From contig NW_027017953.1 of the NCBI RefSeq assembly GCF_032854445.1, positions 684,501-748,500 of the forward strand: a stretch of DNA of 64,000 nucleotides, written 5' to 3'. This DNA comes from Liolophura sinensis. Its lineage: Eukaryota; Mollusca; Polyplacophora; Chitonida; Chitonidae. The stretch's first letter is position 1. Every line of letters starts with the position of its first letter. Below, piece after piece: positions 24,601 to 35,200 of the stretch. Both the position numbers and the translations under genes were made by a program. The notes under the pieces were generated by a model. It was not told the DNA's origin. It made no database searches and worked only from the letters and a program-made list of their open reading frames with translations.

Positions 24601-26733
24601 CTTCGACCTAAAATATAAACTCTTCCACATCGATTTGATGTAAAACTACCATTAGACTACCCTGACACAAACATAATTTCTTAAATTTAGGGGGAGGAGG
24701 TGACAAGCTACTAGTATAACTTAATGAGTATTCAGATATAAACGGTGGAGTTGTATTTATATCATGAATAATCCCAACCTTTCCCACAGCTCTGGGTATA
24801 GTCTTGGAAGTTTCCACTTGTTTAGGAGACTGGATCCGACCACCTGATGTTTTGGAAATTGTTTTTAATTCTACTCACAGTAAATGGGTTACGTGTGTTG
24901 CGTAAACCACTGAAACACATGACTACATGGCTTTACTGAAATGGTACAGTAGCAAAGTCCAAAGTGGTCTCACGAAAATTACAGTACATGCATTTCACTG
25001 GGCATGTGGCTGTATGTTACTTAATGGATCTCCGTCTGCTGGTCTAGATTCGGCAGGAGATTTGAGGCTCCAAGGGGTGGGTCAATGGAAATAAATGCAT
25101 CTAGTTGGTCAGCATTGAAATCAGTAAGCTGTGAGTTACCTGTACACATTTACCATGAGTCCAGTTCATGGCAATTGGCTGTCAGACACATCTTGTATCT
25201 AGTTTCGGAAACTTTACTCAAATGCGTTTTCTGTGTTGAACTGAAGGTACTGTTATAAGGCAGGAAAATAGAATCTTCTGAAATGGGTTGTAATTCGATT
25301 GTAATGAAATAACACGTAACCTGTTTAGTGTGGACAGTTGTGGAATACATGTTTGTTGCAACTGTGGCTTGATACTTTATTCACTTGAATTCATGGGTAA
25401 AAACAAATGTGTGACTGGTTGGGAAATGATTAAACCTCACTGACTGGTTGGGAAATGTTTACGCCTGACTTGTTGGGAAATCGTTAAGCCTCACTGACGG
25501 GCTGGGAAATCGTTAAGCCTCACTGACTGGTTGGGAAATCGTTAAGCCTCACTGACGGGCTGGGAAATCGTTAAGCCTCACTGACTGGTTGGGAAATCGT
25601 TAAGCCTCTCTGACTGGTTGGGAAATCGTTAAGCCTCACTGACGGGCTGGGAAATCGTTAAGCCTCACTGACTGGTTGGGAAATCGTTAAGCCTCACTGA
25701 CGGGCTGGGAAATCGTTAAGCCTCACTGACTGGTTGGGAAATCGTTAAGCCTCTCTGACTGGTTGGGAATCTTTAAGCCTCACTGTCAAGTACCGTAGTT
25801 TACCCTCATACTGTGTGGATTAGCAACCTAAGCCTTGTGAATTGTAATGGAGGGTGGGGGACTAATATCTCATATGTCATGCCGCCCCCCAACGCAGACT
25901 GTGCAGAAGTAACTGACGGGAGAAATTTATAGATCCTTTTACCCATGTTATTTCACCGGTCAAAAAATTTTTTTTTTGCGACGACCAATAGACCCAGCCA
26001 GACCATCGTTGGGGATTACTACACAACTGGGGTCTGATCACTCTCACTTGTGATCTTCTCTGGTAACTCAAATCGGCTAAGCTTTATGACCAGAAATTTT
26101 CAGCTAAACTGATTTACGTGATTTACAGTACTCATATGGGTCCTATTTTGTTATCAGCTTTTCTGATATTAGTCATCAACTTTATCATTGGCCTCCCCCA
26201 TCCAGCTTGGTCAAAATACCCCCATGACAGGGCCCCTGCATTGTTAGTTTTGTTTTGGGTGGTGTGGACTGTTTTTTTATCTTATGGTTACCATACCAAC
26301 GAGGACATTACGTTCATTTGTTCGTTTATGTTTTTCTGGCAGGATGCCTTTAACAAGTTCCTCAGTCCTCATGATGTGATGAACTTTTCTGAGGGGGAAA
26401 TCCTGTCTAAAGTTCACATTCAGAACCCAGTGTTTGACTACGTGCCTCCTGAGCTTGTCACTCTCTTCATATCTAACATGTGAGTATCCACCCATAATCC
26501 CTACTTAGGAGAAATGCAGAGGGGAAACAGAGAATATGCTGTTCACCGTAAGTCATATGGTCAAATAAACTGTATATGGATTATAAACAGAAGTAAATGT
26601 AGACATATGTGTTGTTATTGTCTCAGTTTTATCAGTGTTTATGTGATTTGACTGTTTCAGAGGGGGAATTGCTCCATCATATGTTTATAGACTGCTAGGA
26701 GAGTTGTACCATCCTGACGATCACGAGTTATGA
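3537..26733 (+). CDS. EIF2B2: EIF2B2, translation initiation factor eIF2B subunit beta (13 exons, 352 aa)
   Basis: eIF2B is the decameric guanine-nucleotide exchange factor that recharges eIF2 with GTP. The beta subunit, with alpha and delta, forms the regulatory core that senses phosphorylated eIF2. Coding exons are 3537-3610, 6974-7060, 7611-7730, 8205-8250, 10235-10294, 10881-10930, 15617-15713, 16427-16486, 17300-17433, 23144-23204, 23792-23851, 26343-26479 and 26661-26733. All junctions are GT-AG and all phases join to one 352-codon frame; the human protein is 351 aa. Recognisable blocks are [14 protein letters not shown] at the N-terminus, [76 protein letters not shown] and the terminal [15 protein letters not shown]. 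These are the N-terminal helical domain and the Rossmann-like C-terminal domain of the eIF2B alpha/beta/delta family. Nearly all introns are enlarged by minisatellites or SINEs, and exons 4 and 7 abut arrays copying their own splice junctions. Identity is recalled, not searched. Confidence 0.97.
3868..3993 (-). mobile_element. SINE 3' fragment, minus orientation (same family as 60081-60348)
   Basis: Read on the minus strand it gives the family's 3' half: CATAATGCTGGCCGCAGTC-like text, then a segment near AAATATTCTTGAGTACGGCG, then TAAAACACCAATCAAAG and an A/T-rich tail. The tRNA-like 5' head is missing, as is usual for 5'-truncated retroposons. Confidence 0.85.
4096..6150. repeat. 21-bp minisatellite with higher-order structure, about 95-98 units
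   Basis: The unit is ATACCCCAGCATACCTGATAA-like, alternating with units carrying GACAGACTTGATAA or AACAGACATGATAA. A larger block marked by CATGATACTTAGCCCC recurs at about 4872, 5243, 5653 and, degenerately, 5880, so blocks of roughly 370-410 bp were copied as a whole. Since 21 is a multiple of 3, open frames of up to 383 codons exist on both strands (YPSIPDK and GYLSGML heptads). They are repeat artefacts inside intron 1. Confidence 0.97.
6302..6684 (+). mobile_element. tRNA-derived SINE with CACT-repeat tail
   Basis: The head is tRNA-like, with an A-box-like TAGCACAGTTGGTAGAGCG and a B-box-like GGATCAATCC. The body is about 300 bp and the 3' end reads ATTAAACCCCAAGCACTCAC followed by five CACT units. 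This tail type is widespread in molluscan SINEs as I remember them. It differs from the AATCAAA-tailed family found elsewhere in the window. Apparently full length, in sense orientation in EIF2B2 intron 1. Confidence 0.8.
6974..7060 (+). CDS. EIF2B2: EIF2B2 exon 2 (codons 25-54)
   Basis: Flanked by TTTTTACAG and CTGG|GTAAGC. It encodes [20 protein letters not shown] and then a KKWTNAG end matching the family's (R/K)W(S/T)NAGEL motif, completed by exon 3. Length 87 nt, phases 1 and 2. Confidence 0.9.
7611..7730 (+). CDS. EIF2B2: EIF2B2 exon 3 (codons 54-94)
   Basis: Begins after ACTGTATCAG and ends GCCAC|GTAATG. Encodes [20 protein letters not shown] followed by the strongly conserved [17 protein letters not shown] of the beta subunit, 120 nt. 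Confidence 0.96.
8089..8196. repeat. 3 x 36-bp tandem repeat carrying a polypyrimidine-like tract next to the exon 4 acceptor
   Basis: Three near-identical 36-bp units, each starting GGCCTAATGATGAGG and ending GTCTTGTTGTTCT, stop 8 bp before exon 4. The remaining GACTTCAG completes the acceptor, so each unit supplies another copy of the TC-rich tract that precedes the splice site. Confidence 0.92.
8205..8250 (+). CDS. EIF2B2: EIF2B2 exon 4 (codons 94-109)
   Basis: A 46-nt microexon-like exon encoding [15 protein letters not shown], equivalent to the variable linker before KLL in vertebrates. It is sandwiched between the 3 x 36-bp repeat upstream and the 35-bp array starting exactly at its GTGAGC donor. 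Confidence 0.9.
8251..9920. repeat. 35/39-bp minisatellite built on the exon 4 splice donor, roughly 45 units
   Basis: The first unit is the real intron 4 start, GTGAGCTATGTGTCATACAC, and units end ...CACTGTACAG directly before the next GTGAGC or GTAAGC. From about 9395 the unit lengthens to 39 bp with TTGTACATGCAC in place of CATACAC. Nearly every junction therefore reads TACAG|GTGAGC, matching the real exon 4 junction TTTACAG|GTGAGC. The 39-bp part gives a spurious 233-codon frame. Confidence 0.96.
9921..10234 (+). other. remainder of EIF2B2 intron 4
   Basis: A-rich unique sequence with a short degenerate repeat of GATTAGTGTAAGTCATGTA at about 10100-10190. No gene seen. Confidence 0.7.
10235..10294 (+). 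CDS. EIF2B2: EIF2B2 exon 5 (codons 110-129)
   Basis: Between TGTGTTTTCAG and CTCAAA|GTATGT. Encodes [20 protein letters not shown], 60 nt, phase 0 at both ends, matching the KLL..G...DFS segment of the family. Confidence 0.93.
10485..10694 (+). mobile_element. SINE fragment (AATCAAA-tailed family)
   Basis: Diverged copy in EIF2B2 intron 5. It contains the family markers GTGGGAAGGTCTGCCAACA, TAATGCTGTTAGCC and a GAAATATTCTGGAATATG segment, then ACATAAAACATCAATCAAAT and an ATAAATAA tail. Confidence 0.8.
10881..10930 (+). CDS. EIF2B2: EIF2B2 exon 6 (codons 130-146)
   Basis: Between TTTTTTGACAG and GAAACAAG|GTGAGT. Encodes [16 protein letters not shown] and ends in phase 2. The split serine codon is completed by the T at the start of exon 7. 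Confidence 0.93.
11090..12560. repeat. 48-bp minisatellite, about 28 units
   Basis: The unit centres on AGCAATGACGGTTAAACCCG and continues GCTACAGCATAGAGAGTAAAACCAG-like; the first copies are shorter or partial. The 48-bp length is 16 codons, giving spurious frames of 404 codons (plus) and 514 codons (minus) inside EIF2B2 intron 6. Variants with AAAAGCATGGCAACAATG are interspersed from about 11860 onwards. Confidence 0.96.
12700..12975. repeat. 34-bp minisatellite next to a SINE-tail remnant
   Basis: At 12700-12750 a SINE-like tail (TATGGCATTAAACCAGAATT, then AATGAATGAAC) leads into about six or seven copies of AATGAACATTTGTCAGAGAA plus GGACATGAATGATG. The array may have grown out of the SINE tail. 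Confidence 0.85.
13122..15616. repeat. 72-bp minisatellite made of the exon 7 splice acceptor plus exon start, 34 full units
   Basis: Full units run from 13169 to 15616, exactly 34 x 72 bp; 13122-13168 is a partial leading unit. Each unit is 26 nt resembling the first 26 nt of EIF2B2 exon 7 (TGGTGATACAATAGCC...) followed by 46 nt of intron-like sequence ending TTCTTGTTGTCCAG. The last unit's AG is the true exon 7 acceptor. The unit is stop-free in the exon 7 frame, giving an 885-codon open frame through the exon. The minus-strand 490-codon frame is also a repeat artefact. Confidence 0.98.
15617..15713 (+). CDS. EIF2B2: EIF2B2 exon 7 (codons 146-178)
   Basis: Follows TTGTTGTCCAG and ends CTCAAA|GTAAGT. 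Encodes [20 protein letters not shown] and then [13 protein letters not shown], strongly conserved in eIF2B beta. Only the first 26 nt are shared with the upstream array; the rest of the exon is single-copy. Confidence 0.96.
15783..16013 (+). mobile_element. diverged SINE (AATCAAA-tailed family, nearly full length)
   Basis: The head GTGGCAGAGGTGGTTAGCAC and a B-box-like GTGAGTTCCAAGTCC match the tRNA-like part. The 3' half carries GGGAAGGTCTGCCGGTGACC, CATAATGCTAGCCGCCGTTG and GGAATATTCTGGAGTGCAAT. It lies in EIF2B2 intron 7; the tail is eroded. Confidence 0.82.
16014..16426 (+). other. remainder of EIF2B2 intron 7
   Basis: Unique AT-rich sequence up to the exon 8 acceptor. No array, RNA gene or exon seen. 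Confidence 0.6.
16427..16486 (+). CDS. EIF2B2: EIF2B2 exon 8 (codons 179-198)
   Basis: Between TTGTTTTAAAG and TTTCAT|GTAAGT. Encodes [20 protein letters not shown], matching the (A)ARKR(K)FxVIVxECAP block of the family. 60 nt, phase 0. Confidence 0.96.
16487..17299 (+). other. EIF2B2 intron 8
   Basis: Mostly unique. At about 16660-16700 the string TTTTTTGATTGATGTTTTAC is a minus-orientation remnant of the AATCAAA SINE tail. Confidence 0.6.
17300..17433 (+). CDS. EIF2B2: EIF2B2 exon 9 (codons 199-243)
   Basis: Between GTTGTACAG and GGCGG|GTAAGT. Encodes [40 protein letters not shown] and MANGG. This is the nucleotide-binding-like Rossmann core shared by the eIF2B regulatory subunits and related sugar-phosphate isomerases. 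Confidence 0.97.
17730..21172. repeat. 74-bp minisatellite, about 46 units, with a 1184-bp higher-order repeat
   Basis: The unit begins GTTATACCCATGTGCTCTTG and ends CTTGATGGCGTGGTA. Variant patterns seen around 18034-18870 recur exactly 1184 bp (16 units) later at 19218-20057, showing that a 16-unit block was duplicated. 74 is not a multiple of 3, so only staggered frames of about 66-142 codons appear. It fills most of the first part of EIF2B2 intron 9. Confidence 0.97.
21385..22990. repeat. about 145-bp tandem repeat, roughly ten units, probably derived from a mobile element
   Basis: Units begin GATTTCGTGTCCGGGCTATA, pass through TTTTAATTTTTGGTGGATAC and CTCATGGTAACCAGATAGCC, and end TATATACTATATAGATAGAT. 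Central units are nearly identical at 145-bp spacing; the outer units are diverged and longer. The left flank (TTATACGCTCCTGCCATTTG, then GAGCGTAATATG and TGTCTGTC repeats) resembles the end of a dispersed molluscan element, so the array may be the internal repeat of a larger transposon. Confidence 0.85.
23144..23204 (+). CDS. EIF2B2: EIF2B2 exon 10 (codons 243-263)
   Basis: Between CTTTTGTCAG and GTACCT|GTAAGT. Encodes [20 protein letters not shown], matching the GTHxLALAAKH(H)S(T/V)P block of eIF2B beta. Confidence 0.96.
23253..23403 (+). mobile_element. 3'-truncated SINE (AATCAAA-tailed family)
   Basis: The head reads GGCCTCCACTACCAAGAAGG with TTAGCAGGCC; B-box-like GCGAGTTCACTTCC and GTGAAGGTCTACCACCAACC follow. 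It stops near TGGTCATGGTTGTG, before the CATAATGCTGG part. It lies in intron 10. Confidence 0.75.
23440..23785. repeat. degenerate minisatellite (TGGTGTATATTTGAAGTCTT, 70-bp composite units)
   Basis: Short variants of TGGTGTATATTTGAAGTCTT and TCTCGTGTATATTTGAACTC alternate in units of about 70 bp and end at the exon 11 acceptor GTATATTTCAG. The acceptor itself resembles the repeat motif GTATATTTGAAG, so this could be another junction-derived array, but the similarity is too short to be sure. Confidence 0.8.
23792..23851 (+). CDS. EIF2B2: EIF2B2 exon 11 (codons 264-283)
   Basis: Between TATATTTCAG and GATCAG|GTAGGC. Encodes [29 protein letters not shown] is diagnostic for the beta subunit. 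Confidence 0.96.
24150..24500 (+). pseudogene. decayed DUF3504/Crypton-type tyrosine recombinase C-terminal fragment
   Basis: One frame gives PWYGSQPMG (from about 24196). Near 24228 the reading must change frame to continue as IGSMVCDIS and YTNH. An in-frame TGA at 24294-24296 interrupts YTNH*VR. The same frame then runs [20 protein letters not shown] with the tyrosine codon at 24395-24397, ending at a stop at 24498. The order HxxR, GH(R), Y matches the catalytic box of tyrosine recombinases, and the surrounding words resemble the DUF3504 domain of Crypton-derived animal proteins. It lies in EIF2B2 intron 11 and is broken by one frameshift and one stop. Family assignment is from memory. Confidence 0.7.
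24620..25400 (+). other. EIF2B2 intron 11, middle part
   Basis: Unique sequence between the recombinase relic and the 29-bp array. It could be further transposon debris, but nothing is recognisable. Confidence 0.5.
25404..25786. repeat. 29-bp minisatellite, about 13 units
   Basis: The unit is CTGACTGGTTGGGAAATCGT plus TAAGCCTCA, with a GACGGGCTGGG variant alternating in a roughly regular way. It lies in EIF2B2 intron 11. Confidence 0.95.
26343..26479 (+). CDS. EIF2B2: EIF2B2 exon 12 (codons 284-329)
   Basis: Between TTTCTGGCAG and TCTAACAT|GTGAGT. Encodes [29 protein letters not shown] and [16 protein letters not shown]. The open frame happens to continue about 75 codons upstream into intron 11; that extension is not conserved-looking and the acceptor is clear. 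Confidence 0.97.
26661..26733 (+). CDS. EIF2B2: EIF2B2 exon 13 (stop codon)
   Basis: After GACTGTTTCAG. Encodes [20 protein letters not shown] and HEL, then TGA at 26731. The YRL.(S/G)ELYHPDDH end is the conserved C-terminus of eIF2B beta. Confidence 0.97.
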
Positions 26734-27700
26734 CCTTGAGAAAAACACAAGGTCACAGAGAGAGGCCTCACACAGGACACGGATAGACTGGACACACGGC
26801 TCTACGGTGATCTGTATAAACTGTCAGTGCTTGTATGAATCTGCTGAACTGTTCTACTGCCATTAGAATTGCCATTAGATCTGTACACAACTCTCAACCC
26901 AGGAATGCTTTACCTGGTTACTGGATGGAATTAGGAACACAAGACAAGGAAAAATTGTCCTGCATGAACATCAACAACTTCAGACCCAGCACACAGCATC
27001 ATGACAACTTTCTACTTTCAGATTTCCTCGTCTCAGCTGCATGTATGTGTAGTGCTCACAAGATTCCAAGCCAAAGTTGTCAAACTTGAAGCTGTTCATA
27101 TCTGACAGACTGCTACTTGTGTAAAGGTGTGTAGATAACTCAGAAGATGGTCACACATATGTCAGACCATCCAATCAGCAGACGCATGATTGTCAAACAA
27201 CAATATTCATAGTATGGGAGAGCTAAGTCATGAAGATAAACTTCTTACGGGAGAGCTCTCATGAAGATAAGCTTCTTACGGTAGAGCTAAGTCATGAAGA
27301 TAAGCTTCTTACGGGAGAGCTCATGAAGATAAGCTTCTTACGGTAGAGCTAAGTCATGAAGATAAGCTTCTTATGGTAGAGCTAAGTCATGAAGATAAGC
27401 TTCTTAAGGGAGAGGTAAGTCATGAAGATAAGCTTCTTATGGGAGAGCTAAGTCATACTCAGGTGTTACTAAGTAAACTGGACACTGGACAGCTGGTTAA
27501 GTTGTGTTAGATTGAGTCTTGAAGAAACAAACCAAATTTCCCATCAGAATTACTCCACTTGTTGTTTCATAAATAGAGAGAGTTTCTTTGGGCATGATGG
27601 CTGTTTGACTGTCAGGAACACAGATTCTTCTCATCCGTGTAAGTGCCCACCACATATGGCAGTTGTCAATAAATTTGGCTCATTTCTACAGGTTGTTTAT
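26734..27700 (+). other. probable 3' UTR and 3' flank of EIF2B2
   Basis: No coding sequence. A 33-bp array (separate entry) interrupts it. AATAAA at 27668-27673 is a plausible polyadenylation signal. At about 27720-27790 TGTGGGTTCAAATCC and CGTTAAACACCAAACAAACA look like a SINE remnant. Confidence 0.5.
27225..27450. repeat. 33-bp minisatellite, about 7 units
   Basis: The unit is AGCTAAGTCATGAAGATAAG plus CTTCTTACGGGAG, with some copies lacking AAGT. It lies about 0.5 kb after the EIF2B2 stop, probably in the 3' UTR. Confidence 0.93.
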
Positions 27701-27884
27701 GTGTTTATGTGAGTCCCAGTCACAAGGTTGTGGGTTCAAATCCAGTCCCTTAAGTACAACGTTAAACACCAAACAAACACTCAAATCCAGTTCCTTCTGG
27801 TGCAGCTTAAGCTTTACCTCCTAGGTTGTCAGGTCCTGGATTCGTTGTTTTCCTAGGGCAGGTGTTGGTTTCTTCTTGGTTTTC

Positions 27885-29226
27885 AGCCAGGTTTCCTCAC
27901 TGATCTGCTCAGTTTCATCTGGGATCTCTTTGGTTTCCTCTGGGATCCGCTCAGTTTCATCTGGGATGTGTTTAATTTCCTCTGGGATCTGTTTGGTTTT
28001 CTCTGGGATCTGGTCAGTTTCATCTGGGATCTGTTTAATTTCCTCTTGGATCTGGTCAGTTTCCTCTCGGATCTGCTCAGATTCCCCCATCCTCTGCTCA
28101 GTTTCAGCTGGGATCTGTTTAGTTTCCTCTGAGATCTGCTCAGTTTCATCTGGGATCTGTTTGATTTCCTCTGGGATCCGCTCAGTTTCATCTGGGATGT
28201 GTTTACTTTCCTCTGGGATCTGGCCAGTTTCCTCTGAGATCTGGTCAGTTTCCCCTGTCCTCTGCTCAGTCCCCCCTGTCATCTGCTCAGTTTCCCCCTG
28301 TCATCTGCTCAGTTTACCCCTGTCCTCTGCTCAGTTTCCCCTGTCCTCTGCTCGGTTTCCCCTGTCCCCTGCTCGGTTTCCCCTGTCCTCTGCTCGGTTT
28401 CCCCTGTCCTCTGCTCAGTTTACCCTGCATCTGCTCAGTTTCCCCCTGTCCTCTGCTCAGTTTACCCTGTCATCTGCTCAGTTTCCCCCTGTCGTCTGCT
28501 CAGTTTACCCCTGTCCTCTGCTCGGTTTACCCTGTCCTCTGCTCAGTTTACCCTGTCTTCCGCTCAGTGTCCTCTGCTTAGTTTACCCTGTCCTCTGCTC
28601 AGTGTCCTCTGCTCAGTTTCCCCTGTCCTCTGCTCGATTTCCCCTGTCATCTGCTCAGTTCCCCCTGTCCCCTGCTCAGTTTCCCCTGTCCTCTGCTCAG
28701 TGTCCCTCTGCTCAGTTTCCCCCTGTCCTCTGCTCAGTTTACCCTGTCATCTGCTCAGTTTCCCCCTGTCCTCTGCTCAGTTTACCCCCTGTCCTCTGCT
28801 CAGTTTCCCTTGTCCTCTGCTCAGTTTACCCTGTCTTCCGCTCAGTGTCCTGTGCTTAGTTTACCCTGTCCTCTGCTCAGTGTCCTCTGCTCAGTGTCCT
28901 CTGCTCAGTTTACCCTGTCCTCTGCTCGTTTTCCCCTGTCCTCTGCTCAGTTTCCCCTGTCCCCTGCTCAGTTTCCCCTGTCCTCTGCTCAGTGTCCCTC
29001 TGCTCAGTTTCTCCTGTCCCCTGTTTTCCCCTGTCCTCTGCTCGGTTTCCCCTGTCCTCTGCTCAGTTCCCCCCGTCCTTTGTTCAGTGGCCTCTGCTCA
29101 GTTTACCCCTGTCCTCTGCTCAGTTTCCCCTGTCCTCTGCTCGGTCTCCCCTGTCTTCTGCTCAGTGTCCTCTGCTAAGTTTCCCCTGTCCTCATTTCAG
29201 TTTCCCCTGTCCTCTGCTCGGTTTCC
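27885..29226. repeat. 21-bp pyrimidine-rich minisatellite between convergent genes
   Basis: From 27885 to about 28250 the unit is TTTCCTCTGGGATCTGTTTGG-like. From about 28255 it becomes TTTCCCCTGTCCTCTGCTCAG with shorter variants. The plus strand is strongly C/T-rich, and most units end CTGCTCAG, an acceptor-like sequence. 21-bp periodicity creates spurious frames of 102-327 codons on both strands. It separates the 3' ends of EIF2B2 and ZNF367. Confidence 0.95.
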
Positions 29227-29365
29227 TCTTATCTGATGACCATCCAGGAAAACAATCAACCATTGTTTACAATGTGGCCCCCAACTGCATTGTGAACACT
29301 CAGTTTGAAAATATTACAAACTTTTAATAAAAAGGACACAACTGGAAATCGATCTTATCCTTGTG

Positions 29366-30490
29366 TTTATTTGTGCACCTCTAAACAGATCTGAATACTA
29401 AGTAAGTATTTACAAAAATAAATTACTTTGTCTTGCATAGCTGCACTGAAGGGGTAAAATGGTACATAGCTGTAAACAATCATTGTTAGCATAAAGTATA
29501 TTGTTGTAAAGCACTTGTTTCAATATTTAAAAAAAAATGTACAAAATGTGTAAACAAATGGATGATGATAATCTAAAACAAGCAGGCAGTGGTGTCAGAT
29601 TCATGGATTCAGTTGCACTTGTTCCTGTAAATAATTTTAACACAAATATTTGATCTAACATGATGGGACTGCAAAAATTCAGGCCTCTACCTCTACCTGT
29701 ACATGGGAGTGACGACAGATAACTGGCTCAGAAATGGCTTATGAAAACTATGCATGATGGAGTAAAAACAAAAAAGAAACAAAACTAAAAATGATACATG
29801 AAACTGACTGAGCGAGCAACTGACGTAAGCTATGAAAAACTCCTCCATCTTAGCAAAACATGTTGAACAACTGAAATAATTGTCAGACGTATGTTGGTGT
29901 TGTACTGAGTACACGAAAGTGAATCGTTTGTCAGCAGGGAAGAATTTGCCCATAAATCATAATGTATGTTTGTGCAGTCTGTACAGGTAATGGACAAAGT
30001 GCAAATTGTGTGAATGATATTGAAGGAACGTTTTTTACACTGAAACATGCATATGCGAAAAAGAAAACCCTATGTGAAATATGAAATTTTCTTAATTTGA
30101 AATGCTATGGGTACAAATATTTGTTTATTAACTTTTAAAGCTAATGAATGCATGAAATGAGTTTAAGTGAAAAACAATAATCATACATTTCTGGAATGTT
30201 ATAAACGTGGACATGTCTTTTATATAGCCCCCTTGTAACTTCTCATTGTTATTCATGTATTTACAAATAACACAGAAGACTGTTGACACAACGATCACCC
30301 ACTACACACCTCAAACGTGAACCCTCACAAAGTCGGGCTGATTCCATAAATCAGCGAGATGAGTACAAATATGTAAAACGACAAAAATTATCTGGAATTG
30401 TTGAATGATAGACAATGAGAATGTATGTAGTAATAGGCAAAAGATTCAGCATAACTTAAAATTCAGCACCTTTCATAGTTGTCAGAAAAA
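29366..30490 (-). other. probable 3' UTR of ZNF367
   Basis: AT-rich non-coding sequence following the ZNF367 stop on the minus strand. TTTATT at 29366-29371 is AATAAA on the minus strand and could be the poly(A) signal; the exact end is unknown. Confidence 0.4.
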
Positions 30491-34207
<3,717 letters not shown>

Positions 34208-34466
34208 CTTCACTGTTTGTGTGCTAGTAGCCGAGTGCTGAGGTGACGAACTAACGGTACATGGGAAATCGTTTTGTAAAGGACACTACCGGTATAGTAT
34301 TGAACCCGATGAAAAAACCGATAGCTGTCGTGTCTATGCCTGTAGCCGTGTTAAATAGGCCATGGTATTCCCTCCAACACACAATACTCAGGCCTATCAC
34401 CCACATTTGCATTTTCCCGCCTGATGGGGATGACGGGAATTTAACCTATTTTACATCCACTTTAAG

Positions 34467-34524
<58 letters not shown>

Positions 34525-34956
34525 GTCTACACGCGTAAATACGTACGTCGTGCGAAATACAAGAAATTGTAAAGACGAAGACACTAATAACATTAACCTC
34601 ATAATTAAATAAGGTACGTTGAGACTTCCAGAGGGGCAGATTTGTTAGTGGCTATTTGTTTTTTTTTTAATTTTTTTATTGCAAATGATAAATGTCAGAG
34701 TCCACTCGATGTCCCTAGTCCACACTGTTCCCATGTGCAGCTCGTTTTACAAGGGAATTCCCGCCAGGACTCCTTTTATGGAATAATGACATCACCGAGG
34801 GGCCTTCCCCAAGCAGGACCCAGCATGCATCTAGGGCTCTACCGAGCATGCTCGTGACATAGTCGACAAGGAGCACGCCATATTGGAGAAAGTTCATGGG
34901 ATTCTAAAGCCGTGTGGTGAAAAATCCATTGCCATCCTCCGACAAGAGAGGACATA
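34208..34956. promoter_or_regulatory. divergent promoter region of ZNF367 and SERBP1/HABP4
   Basis: 749 bp between two start codons pointing away from each other. It contains TTTTCCCGCC (34412-34421, a strong E2F consensus TTTCCCGC), TTCCCGCC (34758-34765, E2F-like) and TGACATCA (34788-34795, one base from a CRE). An (AT)n microsatellite separates the two E2F-like sites. Another GCGGGAAA lies at 35281-35288 in SERBP1 intron 1. E2F sites fit the known cell-cycle expression of mammalian ZNF367; their use here is inference. Confidence 0.55.
34466..34521. repeat. (AT)n dinucleotide microsatellite
   Basis: About 27 uninterrupted AT dinucleotides within the divergent promoter, likely polymorphic in length. 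Confidence 0.98.
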
Positions 34957-35200
34957 ATGGAGACCACATACGGCGTAGCAGTTGCCAACAAATATTCACT
35001 TTTTACAGACGAGGATGCTGATCCTTTAGAAATATTAAGGCAGCAGGAGGAGCAGCTAAAGAAAAAGAAGGACGAGGTAAAACCGAAGTCCGACAAATCT
35101 GCAAAAACTGCGAAAAACAAGCAGGTGAAAAAAGCTGTTGCTCCTCCTGAACCAGAGCAGAAAGTGAAGCAACAGGACCAAAATACGAATAGGAGAGAAG
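34957..35200 (+). CDS. SERBP1: SERBP1/HABP4 exon 1
   Basis: Starts [16 protein letters not shown] after an in-frame-independent 5' leader and ends AGAGAAG|GTATAA. Codons 1-81 cover the conserved N-terminal motif and a lysine-rich segment ([19 protein letters not shown]). The open frame runs 17 codons past the donor but loses similarity there. Confidence 0.92.

Noticed and set aside
26118-26342. Hydrophobic open frame upstream of EIF2B2 exon 12
   Set aside because: Intronic read-through before a clear TTTCTGGCAG acceptor; conserved sequence starts only at DAFNKFL.
27821-29327. Serine/proline-rich and glutamate-rich frames of up to 327 codons
   Set aside because: Translations of the 21-bp pyrimidine-rich array between convergent genes.
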